DNA of 64,000 nucleotides. Source: CADCWK01 sp965218235. GTDB lineage: Bacteria > Chloroflexota > Chloroflexia > Thermomicrobiales > UBA6265. The stretch spans positions 1,550,001 to 1,614,000 of the forward strand of contig OZ244595.1 of assembly GCA_965218235.1 (NCBI GenBank), read 5' to 3'. The translations under genes were made by a program, and so were the position numbers. The notes under the pieces were generated by a model. The model had not been told where the DNA came from and searched no databases. It saw only the letters and a program-made list of their open reading frames with translations. Below, piece after piece: positions 15,982 to 24,232 of this stretch (position 1 is the first letter of the stretch; the number at the start of each line of letters is the position of its first letter).

Positions 15982-17969
15982 CGATCGAGCCCAGCGAGGG
16001 CGGCGTCGAGGACTGGGTCGCCGCCGGCCAGCACCGACGCGACGGTGATCGGAACGTCGAGCGTCGGGGCGACGCCCTGCCCCTCCAGCCAGATTCGGTC
16101 GCCGTGCATGAACCGGCCGAGTGGCGCCTGGAACAGGGCGCCACTCGGTAGCTGCCAGAACGAGACCGTCGCGACGACCCCGCCGGTCGGCTCGGTGCCA
16201 GCGACGACGGTGGCCGGGTTGGCGGCCAGCGCCCCCACCAGAACCTCGCAGGCCGAGACGCAGCCGGAGTCGACGAGGACCGTCACGCCGCCGGACCAGA
16301 GCGCATTGTTGGGGCGGACGATCAGCTTGCCCGAGAGCCCCCACGCGCCGCTGTCGTCGGCAATGCTGAGGTCGGCGAGGTTGACGGGCTGGTTGATGAA
16401 CGAACCGGCGAGGTAGAGCGCGACTGAGAGGACGCCACCAGGGTTGCCGCGCAGATCGAGGATGAGCGAATCCGCGCCCGATGCCTCCATCTGCTGAACG
16501 GCGTTGTCCCAGGCGGCGACGACCAGGGCAGGCGTCGCCGCGAGGGTGCTGACCCGGATGTAACCGGTCGTCGGGTCGATCAGGCGGGACTCGACCGGCG
16601 AGTGAACGCGCTGCTCGACGCTGGCGCTGTCCCTCCCGAGCAGCCGGTAGACACTCTCCAGGTCCTCGGTCCGGACCAGCGTCATCGTCCGGGCGGAGGC
16701 GTCGCCTGGATTCCGTGTCGCGACCGTGACCTCCGAGCCGACCGGCCCAAGCGGTAACAGGTCCAGCTGCTGGGCAGCGCGGGCCGATGCGGTCGAGACC
16801 GGCTGGACGATCGCCGTCGCCGTCAGCGCGTCGACCGGGAGGGCGCCGTCCCAGAGCCCGACTGTCGCCCCGCGCTCGATGCCGGCCGCGTCGGCCGGTG
16901 AACCGGGCGCGACGGCGGTGACGATGAGCTGGTCGCGGTCGGTCCGGGTTAGCCGGAGTCCGAGCGAGCCGCCGAGCTGTTGCCGCAGGATCGTCAGGCT
17001 CGGGGAGACGGCGAGGTGACCATCGCCGATCTCGACCGCGAGCCGCATCATCGCTCCGGTGTAGGCGTCCGGGTCGGCCGCCGCCTCGGCCGAGACGACC
17101 TCCGGCCGGTAGGTCGCCACGACCGCGTCCCAGTCGATTCCCTTGACCTCGGTGTACGGGTAACCCGCCCGCAGGTCGGCGACGAGCTGGTCGAAGGACG
17201 CGACATAGCTAAGCGTCGACAGGTTCCGGGTGCCGCCGAAGCCGGAGACGATCGCGAGATCGACCGTCTCGTCCCGGACGAGCGTGAACGGGGACGCGTC
17301 GAGGTCGATCACCGACCAGCCGGCCTCGACTGGCATCGTCGGATCGTCGTCCGTCAGGAGCAGTCCGTCGGGGCCGGCGCCGGACGGGAACTGCTGGCCC
17401 GCGCCGTCGGCCCAGACGAGCAGGCGTCCGCCGGAGATCTCCCAGGTACCGGTCGCGAGCCGGAGCGAGGAGTAGCCGGTCGGCCAGGCGGAATACTCGA
17501 ACGGGTCAAGGAAAGGCGAACCGCCGAGGTCGGCGTGGACGTTGACGGAGAAGAACTGAATCCCTTCCACCGTCGCTGATCCGAAGGCGTGCGGATGCCC
17601 GAGCGGCCGGGCCGGGAGGCCGAGCTCGAAGACGGGTTGCCCGGCATCGACGCGAAGTGGGGCGATGACCTGACCGGCCGGATCGAGGACGGCCGTCAGG
17701 TCGCGGTCGAGGTAGGCGCTCAGGTCGGTCAGGGCGGCGAACGGCGGGGCGTCTCCACCGAGCCCGATGTCGGCTCCGGCGATCCCGTGGACGGTCTCAA
17801 CACCGTCGCTCGTCACCGGGATGGGCGTCGCGGCGGGCCCCTGGGCGGCCACCTGCCAGCCGGGCATCGCCACCAGAAGGGTCAGGGAAATCAGGATGGC
17901 CGGCCACCGAAACCGGCTGTGTGGCGCGGGTCGGTGGGAAGCTCGGCGGCCGCGGCGAGGGATCGACAA
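15978..17969 (-). CDS. S41-family (C-terminal processing type) exported peptidase
   Basis: A 663-residue secreted or envelope serine peptidase. The N terminus is basic (RRGRRASHRPAPHSRFRW), then a hydrophobic signal segment (PAILISLTLLVAMPGWQVAA) with likely cleavage after AQG. A ~250-residue unclassified N-terminal region precedes a PDZ-like segment (APGSPADAAGIERGATVGLW). The S41 domain follows (TGYIRVSTLAA, SLILDLRGNPGG, then the catalytic serine region LVDSGCVSACEVLVGAL). A TTG start at 17969 is proposed because AAAGGA lies 9 bp upstream and the signal peptide begins right after. The frame remains open to 18476, but that part overlaps the divergent gene. Confidence 0.85.
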   Translation of the reverse strand: MSIPRRGRRASHRPAPHSRFRWPAILISLTLLVAMPGWQVAAQGPAATPIPVTSDGVETVHGIAGADIGLGGDAPPFAALTDLSAYLDRDLTAVLDPAGQVIAPLRVDAGQPVFELGLPARPLGHPHAFGSATVEGIQFFSVNVHADLGGSPFLDPFEYSAWPTGYSSLRLATGTWEISGGRLLVWADGAGQQFPSGAGPDGLLLTDDDPTMPVEAGWSVIDLDASPFTLVRDETVDLAIVSGFGGTRNLSTLSYVASFDQLVADLRAGYPYTEVKGIDWDAVVATYRPEVVSAEAAADPDAYTGAMMRLAVEIGDGHLAVSPSLTILRQQLGGSLGLRLTRTDRDQLIVTAVAPGSPADAAGIERGATVGLWDGALPVDALTATAIVQPVSTASARAAQQLDLLPLGPVGSEVTVATRNPGDASARTMTLVRTEDLESVYRLLGRDSASVEQRVHSPVESRLIDPTTGYIRVSTLAATPALVVAAWDNAVQQMEASGADSLILDLRGNPGGVLSVALYLAGSFINQPVNLADLSIADDSGAWGLSGKLIVRPNNALWSGGVTVLVDSGCVSACEVLVGALAANPATVVAGTEPTGGVVATVSFWQLPSGALFQAPLGRFMHGDRIWLEGQGVAPTLDVPITVASVLAGGDPVLDAALAGLDR

Positions 17970-18219
17970 TGGGCTTCGTCCTTTCGCGAGACGTTGGCGT
18001 CGATGGTAGCAGCCAGTCGCTGGGGAGCCGGTGCGGTGCCGGGCGGCACCAGTTGCGTGACCGAATGCCGGGCCGAAGGACCGGCGCCGGTCGGGCAAGT
18101 GGTACCATCCCGGAGCGGGATTCAGCTGTTTCAGTGACGTAAGCGATCCTCGGGCCGGTGCGGCGACCATGCTGGCTGTCCGGGCAACCGCGTCAATCGA
18201 TGTGAGGACGTTCAGAGCA

Positions 18220-18927
18220 ATGGCCAACGACCGGAACGTTGACCGGACGACCACCGAACCACGGATGGCGAGCGAGACGCGGGAAAGCGTCGCCGCCGAC
18301 CGCCGGACCCGGCGCGAGCAGCTCGTCCAGGAGCGCCGCAAGGACCGCGTCTCGATCAGGGAGCGCCAGAAGCGCCAGCGCCTGATCAACCTGGGTGCGC
18401 TCGGCGTGACGGCCCTCGTGCTGATCGTCGTGATCGTGGCCGTCGGCGCCAACTGGTGGAACGACCGGCAGGGCAACGAGGCGCTGGCAGGGGTCGCGTC
18501 CTATGACTACACCTCCAACCAGCATGAGGACGGCGAGCTGACCTACACCGAATCGCCCCCGGTCGGCGGTCCGCACAACAACGTCTGGCAGACGTGCGAC
18601 TACTACGGCGCCCCGATCCCGAACTGGAACGCTGTTCACTCGCTCGAGCACGGCGCCGTCTGGGTCACCTACTCGCCTGACCTGCCCCAGAACCAGATCG
18701 ACGAGCTCAGGTCGCGGGCGGAATCCGACGACTTCATCCTCGTCAGCCCGTACCCCGGCCTGACTTCGCCGGCCGTCGCAACGTCCTGGAACCACCAGCT
18801 CGCGCTGACGGGAGCCGACGATCCGGGCCTCGATGCCTTCATCGGGAAGTACCGCGTCAACAAGGAGTTCACCCCGGAGTACGGCGCGAGTTGCTCCGGC
18901 GGCAACACCGGCACGGTGCCGGTCTAA
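18220..18927 (+). CDS. DUF3105 membrane-anchored protein
   Basis: A 235-residue protein with a highly charged Arg/Glu-rich cytoplasmic N terminus (~1-60), one transmembrane helix (LGALGVTALVLIVVIVAVG) and an extracytoplasmic DUF3105 domain. Domain hallmarks seen are SPPVGGPHNNVWQTCDYYG, NAVHSLEHGAVWVTYSP and SWNHQLAL. The domain is of unknown biochemical role, and the conserved His/Cys pattern suggests metal binding. The ATG at 18220 was preferred over 18169 for its upstream GAGGA. A strong terminator separates it from the DUF305 gene, a frequent neighbour of this family. Confidence 0.88.
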   Translation: MANDRNVDRTTTEPRMASETRESVAADRRTRREQLVQERRKDRVSIRERQKRQRLINLGALGVTALVLIVVIVAVGANWWNDRQGNEALAGVASYDYTSNQHEDGELTYTESPPVGGPHNNVWQTCDYYGAPIPNWNAVHSLEHGAVWVTYSPDLPQNQIDELRSRAESDDFILVSPYPGLTSPAVATSWNHQLALTGADDPGLDAFIGKYRVNKEFTPEYGASCSGGNTGTVPV

Positions 18928-18935
18928 CGTTCTCA

Positions 18936-18979
18936 GTTGGAGTCGACCATCGTTCCGGTGGTCGACTCCAACCGTTTTT
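18936..18979 (+). terminator. Rho-independent terminator after DUF3105
   Basis: GTTGGAGTCGACCA pairs perfectly with TGGTCGACTCCAAC across a 9-nt loop and is followed by CGTTTTT. This is the clearest intrinsic terminator in the window. It lies 9 bp beyond the DUF3105 stop and only 15 bp before the DUF305 start. Confidence 0.85.
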
Positions 18980-18993
18980 CCGGGGATTCATCC

Positions 18994-19713
18994 ATGAGCG
19001 AAACCGAGCCGACATCCGCAGCCGAGACAGCCGCGGTCAGGAAGCGATCCATCGTCAGCCCGGTCACCGTGCTGATCCTGGTCATGGCCGTCATCCTTGC
19101 TTCGGCTGGCACGGCCCTCGCCTTCCGGAGTGACTCGCCGGACAGTGGCTCCGTCGAGGCCGGTTTCCTCCGCGACATGACCACCCACCACAACCAGGCC
19201 GTCGAAATGGCCCTGATCGTCTACCGGCGAACGGCCGACCCGGAGCTCGTCACGCTGAGCTACGACCTCGCCACGGCCCAGCAGAGCCAGGTCGGGATGA
19301 TGATGGCGACGCTCGACCTCTGGGACCTGTCGCAGACCGGGTCGGACGCGTCGATGACGTGGATGGGCCACCCGACGACAGGGCTGATGCCCGGCATGGC
19401 GACCGCCGACCAGATTGGTCAGCTCCAGACGCTGCCGCGCGACCAGGCCGATGTCCTGTTCCTGCAACTGATGATCGTCCACCACCGGGCCGGGATCGAC
19501 ATGTCCAATGAGCTGCTCGACCGGTCCGGCAACGACGATGCCCGCCAGTTTGCCGAGACGTTCTCCCGGACGCAGGGCGTCGAGATCGATAACATGAACG
19601 CGATGCTCGTCGCCCGGGGCCAGGCGCCGGTGGACGGCAGCACCGTTCCGGGAATGTCCGGGATGGACATGACGACCGACGCCACGCCCGCCCAAACCGA
19701 TCACGGCGGCTGA
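18994..19713 (+). CDS. DUF305 exported protein, likely copper-associated
   Basis: A 239-residue protein with a single N-terminal membrane anchor (TVLILVMAVILASAGTALAF) and a DUF305 ferritin-like four-helix domain. Two HH-containing helices are visible, DMTTHHNQAVEMALIV and QLMIVHHRAGIDMSNELL, spaced as in the family. The C terminus is Met-rich (GMSGMDMTTDAT), and Met/His richness is usual in copper-handling members. I chose the ATG at 18994, since the upstream in-frame residues (from 18937) are encoded by the terminator stem. The terminator means it probably needs its own promoter or relies on read-through. Confidence 0.88.
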   Translation: MSETEPTSAAETAAVRKRSIVSPVTVLILVMAVILASAGTALAFRSDSPDSGSVEAGFLRDMTTHHNQAVEMALIVYRRTADPELVTLSYDLATAQQSQVGMMMATLDLWDLSQTGSDASMTWMGHPTTGLMPGMATADQIGQLQTLPRDQADVLFLQLMIVHHRAGIDMSNELLDRSGNDDARQFAETFSRTQGVEIDNMNAMLVARGQAPVDGSTVPGMSGMDMTTDATPAQTDHGG

Positions 19714-19752
19714 TCGGTAATTGAGAGTACCTTTCACAAACGCACTGACGGG

Positions 19753-19892
19753 AGACCGGCCGTGAAGGGATCGGCTGTACGACGTCGAATTCCGCGTGCG
19801 CGAGCGGAGCCAACGCTGCGATGAAACAGCGTCCGTTCTGGCCTGGCGGTTCGCCATTAATATCGTTCAGCCGGTCTCTTCAGGGCCGGTCA
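19753..19892. repeat. REPIN-like paired inverted repeat C
   Basis: The left arm GACCGGCCGTGAAGGGATCG then GCTGTACGACGTCG (19753-19786) faces a right arm (19861-19892) whose reverse complement is GACCGGCCCTGAAGAGACCG then GCTGAACGATA. It lies between the convergent DUF305 and SDR genes. Confidence 0.75.
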
Positions 19893-19930
19893 CGCGAGGC
19901 CTTGCCGCGCAGAACCTCCAGGACCACCCG

Positions 19931-20710
19931 CTACACGTCCGGCCACTCCAGCATCCAGCCGCCGTCGACGAAGACGCTGCTTCCAGTGACATAACTCGCC
20001 TGATCGCTGACCATGAAGACGACAGTGTTGGCGATGTCCTCCGGCTGCCCGGCCCGCCGCGCCGGGATCTTCGCCTCGGCCGCCCTGAGCACCTCGGCGT
20101 CATCGCTCGCCCTGGCGTTCATCTTGGTCAGGATCATGCCCGGCGCGACGTTGATGATCCTGATGTCCTCGGGAGCCAGCTCCTGCGCCAGCGACCGCGT
20201 CAGGTTGCGCAGCCCACCCTTCGACGTCGTGTAGGCCGGACCGCCGCCGCCGGGCGCCTCCTCGTGGACCGAGGTGATGTTGATGATCCGGCCGCCGCGG
20301 CCCTGCTCGCGCATCTTCCGGACAGCGTGCTGGGTGCAGAGGAACGGCGCCGTCAGGTTGACCGCGAGGACGTGGTTCCACTCCTCGGGCGGCTGGTCGA
20401 TTCCATGGCCCTTGCCACCGACCCCGGCGTTGTTGACGAGGATGTCGATCCCGCCGAATGCCGCGAACGTCTGCTCGAACAGGCTCGCGATCGCGTCCGG
20501 GTCGGTCATGTCCGCCTCGACCAGCAGCGCCCGGCGGCCAGCCGCCTCGATACCCTCACGGGTCACCTCGGCGCCGATTCGGCTGGACTCCTGGCGGAAG
20601 TTGACGACGACGTCCGCGCCCGCCTGGGCCAGTCCGATCGCGATCCCCTGTCCGATCCCCGCGCTGGCGCCCGTGACGACCGCGATCTTGCCATCGAGCC
20701 GAATGTCCAT
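19931..20710 (-). CDS. Short-chain dehydrogenase/reductase
   Basis: A 259-residue classical SDR, NAD(P)-dependent, cytoplasmic. The Rossmann motif is TGASAGIGQG (~13-22), the adenine-site NNAG and the Ser-Tyr-Lys triad are in NITSVHEE...YTTSKGGL, and the C-terminal DIANTVVFMVSDQASYVTGS is typical of the glucose-1-dehydrogenase/FabG-like group. Asn-Phe-Arg (VVNFRQ) after beta-2 suggests NADPH preference. The ATG at 20710 is preceded by GAAGGGAG. The substrate is unassigned. Confidence 0.92.
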   Translation of the reverse strand: MDIRLDGKIAVVTGASAGIGQGIAIGLAQAGADVVVNFRQESSRIGAEVTREGIEAAGRRALLVEADMTDPDAIASLFEQTFAAFGGIDILVNNAGVGGKGHGIDQPPEEWNHVLAVNLTAPFLCTQHAVRKMREQGRGGRIINITSVHEEAPGGGGPAYTTSKGGLRNLTRSLAQELAPEDIRIINVAPGMILTKMNARASDDAEVLRAAEAKIPARRAGQPEDIANTVVFMVSDQASYVTGSSVFVDGGWMLEWPDV

Positions 20711-20764
20711 GGGTGCTCCCTTCACGGCCCGCTCGGGACCGGTGAATGGTTCAAATCGTGAGGG

Positions 20765-21271
20765 TCAGGATTGGCCGGGCGTTGAGGCCCGGAATCGCTC
20801 GTAGAGGGGTCCAATCATCGCACCGTAGACGAGATGCGGTGGCAGCGACTCGACGAAGGCCGGCCACGTCCAGTAGTCGTCGAGCTGACCGTCCCGCATC
20901 GCCGGGTGGACCGTCCTCGCGACGGACATGACCGGGTAGAGACCCAGATTCTCGATCATCAGCGCCGCCACGCCTCGCAGCCAGGTGGGACCTGGCAGGC
21001 GGTCGTGGGCCAGCGTAGCGTAGGCCAGCCCGATCACGGCGCCGTTGGCAAGGTGCAACACCGCGCCGACTGGACGGGCGAGATCGGGCCGGTTCGGGAC
21101 GGCCGGACGGCCGAGCAGGATCAGATCGTTGATCCGGCTGCCAGTGATCCGCCGGTCGACCTCCATCACGGCCGTGTAGGCGACGACCGAGATCACCCCG
21201 GCCCGGACGGCCGCGCCGCTGTCGACACCCCGGAGGACCTTCCGGGCAAGGCCGCGCACCTGTTCAAGCAT
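20765..21271 (-). CDS. Small membrane protein, function unknown
   Basis: A 168-residue protein with about three or four moderately hydrophobic segments (VRAGVISVVAYTAVMEV, LHLANGAVIGLAYATL, GVAALMIENLGLYPVMSVA). It contains conserved-looking polar residues in membrane-adjacent positions (HLANG, IENLGLYP, LPPHLVYGAMIGPLY), a pattern seen in YqhR/DUF6789-like proteins, though I am not certain of the family. The ATG at 21271 has GAGGAA upstream. It lies 54 bp upstream of the SDR gene on the same strand, so they may be co-transcribed. Confidence 0.7.
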   Translation of the reverse strand: MLEQVRGLARKVLRGVDSGAAVRAGVISVVAYTAVMEVDRRITGSRINDLILLGRPAVPNRPDLARPVGAVLHLANGAVIGLAYATLAHDRLPGPTWLRGVAALMIENLGLYPVMSVARTVHPAMRDGQLDDYWTWPAFVESLPPHLVYGAMIGPLYERFRASTPGQS

Positions 21272-21402
21272 CCATCTGGTTCCTCGTTGGCCGGAGTCGT
21301 TCCTGTCAGCATGAACGCCGAAGCCATGCCATGCTGGCGTGGACATGATCGCCAGAACGACCGGTTGGGCGCTGGGGAGCCAGCGGCGGAGGGAACGGAC
21401 CG

Positions 21403-21798
21403 ATGGCCACGATGCTCCGCGGCTGGTGGGAGAGCGACAAACGGTTGGGCCAGACTTACGCGGTCGCCAACATTGTCGTCGGGGCCGTCTTCCTCGTCGT
21501 CGCCCTCCTTGGAATCGAGCTCGGCCTCGGCCACTACGCCCGCTGGCTGTTCGCGCTGCCCTTTGGCCTGATCCCGCTGCTCTGCGGTCTGCTGGCGTTC
21601 CGGTACGGCGGCGATCCCCGGACCTCCCGACCGCTCCGTCTGGCCGGCGACATCGGCCTCTGGTCGCTGATGGCGCTGTTCACCGTCCTCGCCCTGCTCC
21701 GCGACGACCCGGAGTACGGCCCGCTGGTCACCCTGCTGGTCTTCCTCGTCGTCACGGTCGTCGGCGCGGTCGTGAACGCCCGGAAGCGGTCGAGCTGA
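21403..21798 (+). CDS. Four-TM membrane protein, function unknown
   Basis: A 131-residue integral membrane protein with four hydrophobic segments (NIVVGAVFLVVALLGIE, WLFALPFGLIPLLCGLLAF, DIGLWSLMALFTVLALL, LLVFLVVTVVGAVVNA) and short charged loops. Start and stop fit GC-rich codon use. No motif or known family is recognised. It is convergent with lpdA, with a G-rich repeat between the two genes. Confidence 0.7.
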   Translation: MATMLRGWWESDKRLGQTYAVANIVVGAVFLVVALLGIELGLGHYARWLFALPFGLIPLLCGLLAFRYGGDPRTSRPLRLAGDIGLWSLMALFTVLALLRDDPEYGPLVTLLVFLVVTVVGAVVNARKRSS

Positions 21799-21940
21799 GG
21801 CGAAGGCGAAGGGTCGGCAACCAGACCCCTCCCCCAGCGAAGCGCGACCCCTCCCATCACCGATCTGCGGATGCGGCCTTGGAGGGGCTCATTCTGGTCG
21901 AGCTGACGCACTCCCATGAGCCAGCCCAGGCGCCTCACCG

Positions 21941-22030
21941 TCTCCCCCTCTCCGGGCGGTGAGGCGCTTCAGCGACGATCCGAGCCGGGGAGGGGGTCGG
22001 GGAGAGGGGTCCGTTCACCGCTCGCCGGCG
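21941..22030. repeat. G-rich dispersed repeat, copy 2
   Basis: TCTCCCCCTCTCCGGGCGGT, a CGCTTCAGCG palindrome, GATCCGAGCCGG and a G-run block (GGGGAGGGGGTCGGGGAGAG) occur in the same order as at 2274-2370. Its place between convergent genes fits a bidirectional terminator role. Confidence 0.55.
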
Positions 22031-22046
22031 GCTGGACGACCGGACG

Positions 22047-23489
22047 CTAGATGTGGATCGGGTGTCCCAGCAGGTCGTGAGCGGCCTCGCCGAGGACCTC
22101 CGAGACCGTCGGATGCGGGTGGACCGACAGCGCGATCTCCGTCCCGCTGACCTGCAGCAGACGGCCCAGCGCCGCCTCGGCGATCAGCTCCGTGGCGTGG
22201 GCGCCGATGATGTGGACGCCCAGGACATCGTCGGTGTCCGCGTCGGCGACGAGCTTCGTGAAGCCCTCGGTGTGCCCCTCGATCGTGGCCTTGGCGTTCG
22301 GTCGCATCGGGAAGCGGCCGACCTTTACCTCATAGCCCATGTCGCGAGCCTGCTTCTCGGTCAACCCGACGCTGCCGATCTCCGGCTCGCAGTAGGTGCA
22401 GGACGGCGAGTTGAGGATATCGAGCGGGAACGGGTTCTTCCCGGCGATATGCTCGACGGCGATGATGCCCATGTGCATCGCGGTGTGGGCCAGCAACTGC
22501 TGCCCGGTGATGTCGCCGATGGCATAGATGTTCGGAACGTTCGTCTGCATCATCGGGTTGACAGGGATATACTCGCCCGATCCGTCCTTCGTGATGCCGA
22601 TCGTTTCCAGCCCGATCTCCTCGACGTTGCCCTGCCGCCCGACGGCGACCAGCAGGACCTCGGCCTGGGTGACCTTCTCCTTGCCCTTCGCGTCCTTCGT
22701 CCGCATCGTCACGCCGGACTTCGTGATGTCGAAGTCGTCGGCGGTCGGCCGGGCATCGTTGATGACCTCCAGCTTCGCGCGCTGGAAGGACTTGGCCAGC
22801 GCCTCGCTGACCTCCTGGTCCTCCTGCGGAACGATCCGGCCGACGAGCGTGACCTTGGACCCGTACCGGTGGTAGATCGAGGCCCACTCGACGCCGGTCG
22901 CGCCGCCGCCCCGGATAATGAAGCTCTTCGGCAGGTTCGGCAGCACGACGGCGTGGTCGGAGTTGATCACGCGCTCGCCGTCGTAGGGCACGCCCTTGAT
23001 CGGACGGGGCCGCGACCCGGTGTTGATGATGATGCTGGTCGCCTGGAGCTGGAACGGAGCGCTACCGTCGACCGGCTCGACGCCGACGGTATTAGGGCCG
23101 AGGATCGTCCCGCGGGCGTGGAAGACCGGGATCTTGTGCTTCTTGTCGAACAGGTACTGGAGGCCCTTGTACTGCCCGTCGACGACCTTCATCGAGCGCT
23201 GCAGGGCCGTCTCGTAGACGAACTCGATATCGCCGGTGGTGGTGATGCCGAACGCCTTGGCCTGCTTGACGGTGTCGAAGACATCGGCCGACTTGAGCAT
23301 TGCCTTGGTCGGGATGCAGCCGCGGTGGAGGCAGGTCCCGCCCAGCTTCTCGACCTCGACGACGGCAACGCTGAAGCCGAGTTGCTTGGCGCGAATCGCG
23401 GCGACGTAGCCGCCGGTGCCGCCGCCGAGCAGGACAATGTCGTACTGGTTGCTGCTATCCGCATTCATCGTGGTGACGGCGTCCGCCAT
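22047..23489 (-). CDS. lpdA: Dihydrolipoyl dehydrogenase (E3)
   Basis: FAD-dependent E3 that reoxidises dihydrolipoamide of 2-oxoacid dehydrogenase or glycine-cleavage complexes using NAD+. The 480-residue product shows FAD-binding LLGGGTGGYVAAIRA (~19-33) and the redox-active disulphide GGTCLHRGCIPTK (CxxxxC; HR replaces the usual NV). The NAD-binding block is IIRGGGATGVEWASIYHRYG, and the second FAD motif is IYAIGDITG. The C-terminal catalytic His-Glu is in SVHPHPTVSEVL. The ATG at 23489 is preceded by GGAGAGAGG. No E1/E2 genes are adjacent; an AceE-type E1 lies 17 kb away. Confidence 0.95.
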   Translation of the reverse strand: MADAVTTMNADSSNQYDIVLLGGGTGGYVAAIRAKQLGFSVAVVEVEKLGGTCLHRGCIPTKAMLKSADVFDTVKQAKAFGITTTGDIEFVYETALQRSMKVVDGQYKGLQYLFDKKHKIPVFHARGTILGPNTVGVEPVDGSAPFQLQATSIIINTGSRPRPIKGVPYDGERVINSDHAVVLPNLPKSFIIRGGGATGVEWASIYHRYGSKVTLVGRIVPQEDQEVSEALAKSFQRAKLEVINDARPTADDFDITKSGVTMRTKDAKGKEKVTQAEVLLVAVGRQGNVEEIGLETIGITKDGSGEYIPVNPMMQTNVPNIYAIGDITGQQLLAHTAMHMGIIAVEHIAGKNPFPLDILNSPSCTYCEPEIGSVGLTEKQARDMGYEVKVGRFPMRPNAKATIEGHTEGFTKLVADADTDDVLGVHIIGAHATELIAEAALGRLLQVSGTEIALSVHPHPTVSEVLGEAAHDLLGHPIHI

Positions 23490-23651
23490 TAGATCCTCTC
23501 TCCGTGGAGACACGACGACGACCCGGGTGGCCGATCCCGGCCGAAATCCCGAGAGACGCACCGGAAGCCGGTCCGCGTGTCGTTCAAACGGAGAAAGTAT
23601 ACCCGTGACCGCCATCGGTATGACCGGCGATCGGCAGGCGGTGGCTTGCGC

Positions 23652-23831
23652 TCAGGCCGTGGCCTCCTCTGGCTGGAGCGGGCGCGGTGTCCAGTGGAAC
23701 CAGAGATCGGCGGGCAGCGTATCGTCGTAGTCGTCTTCCGCGTCCGGCAGGCTCTCCTCCTCGGGCGTGAGGGGCCGCGCCCCGTCCTGGTCGCGACCGA
23801 TCAGGTTTCGCCGGGATGGCCAGTGGTCCAT
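23652..23831 (-). CDS. Acidic 59-residue microprotein
   Basis: A short gene ending with TGA at 23652. It begins ATG at 23831 with AGAGAGG seven bases upstream, one of the better ribosome sites in the region. The product is acidic, with a TPEEESLPDAEDDYDD stretch, then LPADLWFHWTPRPLQPEEAT near the end; it has no membrane segment. It lies 162 bp upstream of lpdA on the same strand and might be expressed with it. I recognise no family. The start signal and codon use support it, but its reality is not certain. Confidence 0.5.
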   Translation of the reverse strand: MDHWPSRRNLIGRDQDGARPLTPEEESLPDAEDDYDDTLPADLWFHWTPRPLQPEEATA

Positions 23832-24232
23832 TGCCGTGCCTCTCTACTGGTCGGGATCGTGGGTGACTGCGTTTCGCGGTCCTGGATGCGCCATCGGGGC
23901 CGGCGGCGACGCGCGGCGCTGTCCCCGAACCAGGCCATGTCCGGCCGGGACCCACCGGCCGGCGTCCGGTGATCTCCGTCGATAAGCGTTCCCTGCCATC
24001 TCGCCCTGCCAGTATGGCACCGACCTTTCCGCGTACCTACGCGCCAGCTCGCGCGACCGAGCCCTGATCCCCCCCGACGGCGCCCGATCCGGTGACAACG
24101 GGGCCGTTGCCACGGTCCAGAACCGTGTGACACACTCGCGGCACCCGCTCCACGAGGCACCCCGGCCGGTTCGGCGTTTCGATCTTCGCCACCTCCGTCG
24201 CCGGACCACCGTCGGTCCAGCGAGCAAGTTCG
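23832..24232. other. Divergent intergenic region, no gene seen
   Basis: Between the minus-strand microprotein and the plus-strand nuclease/PRT-like gene. Frames that stay open here have unlikely compositions and no ribosome sites. It should contain promoters in both directions, but I find no convincing -35/-10 pair. Confidence 0.5.

Noticed and set aside
17970..18476. N-terminal extension of the S41 peptidase frame
   Set aside because: It overlaps the divergent DUF3105 gene and would bury the signal peptide; the TTG at 17969 has a good ribosome site.
20745..20765. GGTTCAAATC resembling a tRNA T-loop
   Set aside because: No acceptor, D or anticodon arms can be built around it; it lies directly upstream of an SDR gene.
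22047..23489. HR in the redox motif CLHRGC of lpdA as a possible loss of function
   Set aside because: Both cysteines and the spacing are intact, and variants at these two inner positions occur in active members of the family.
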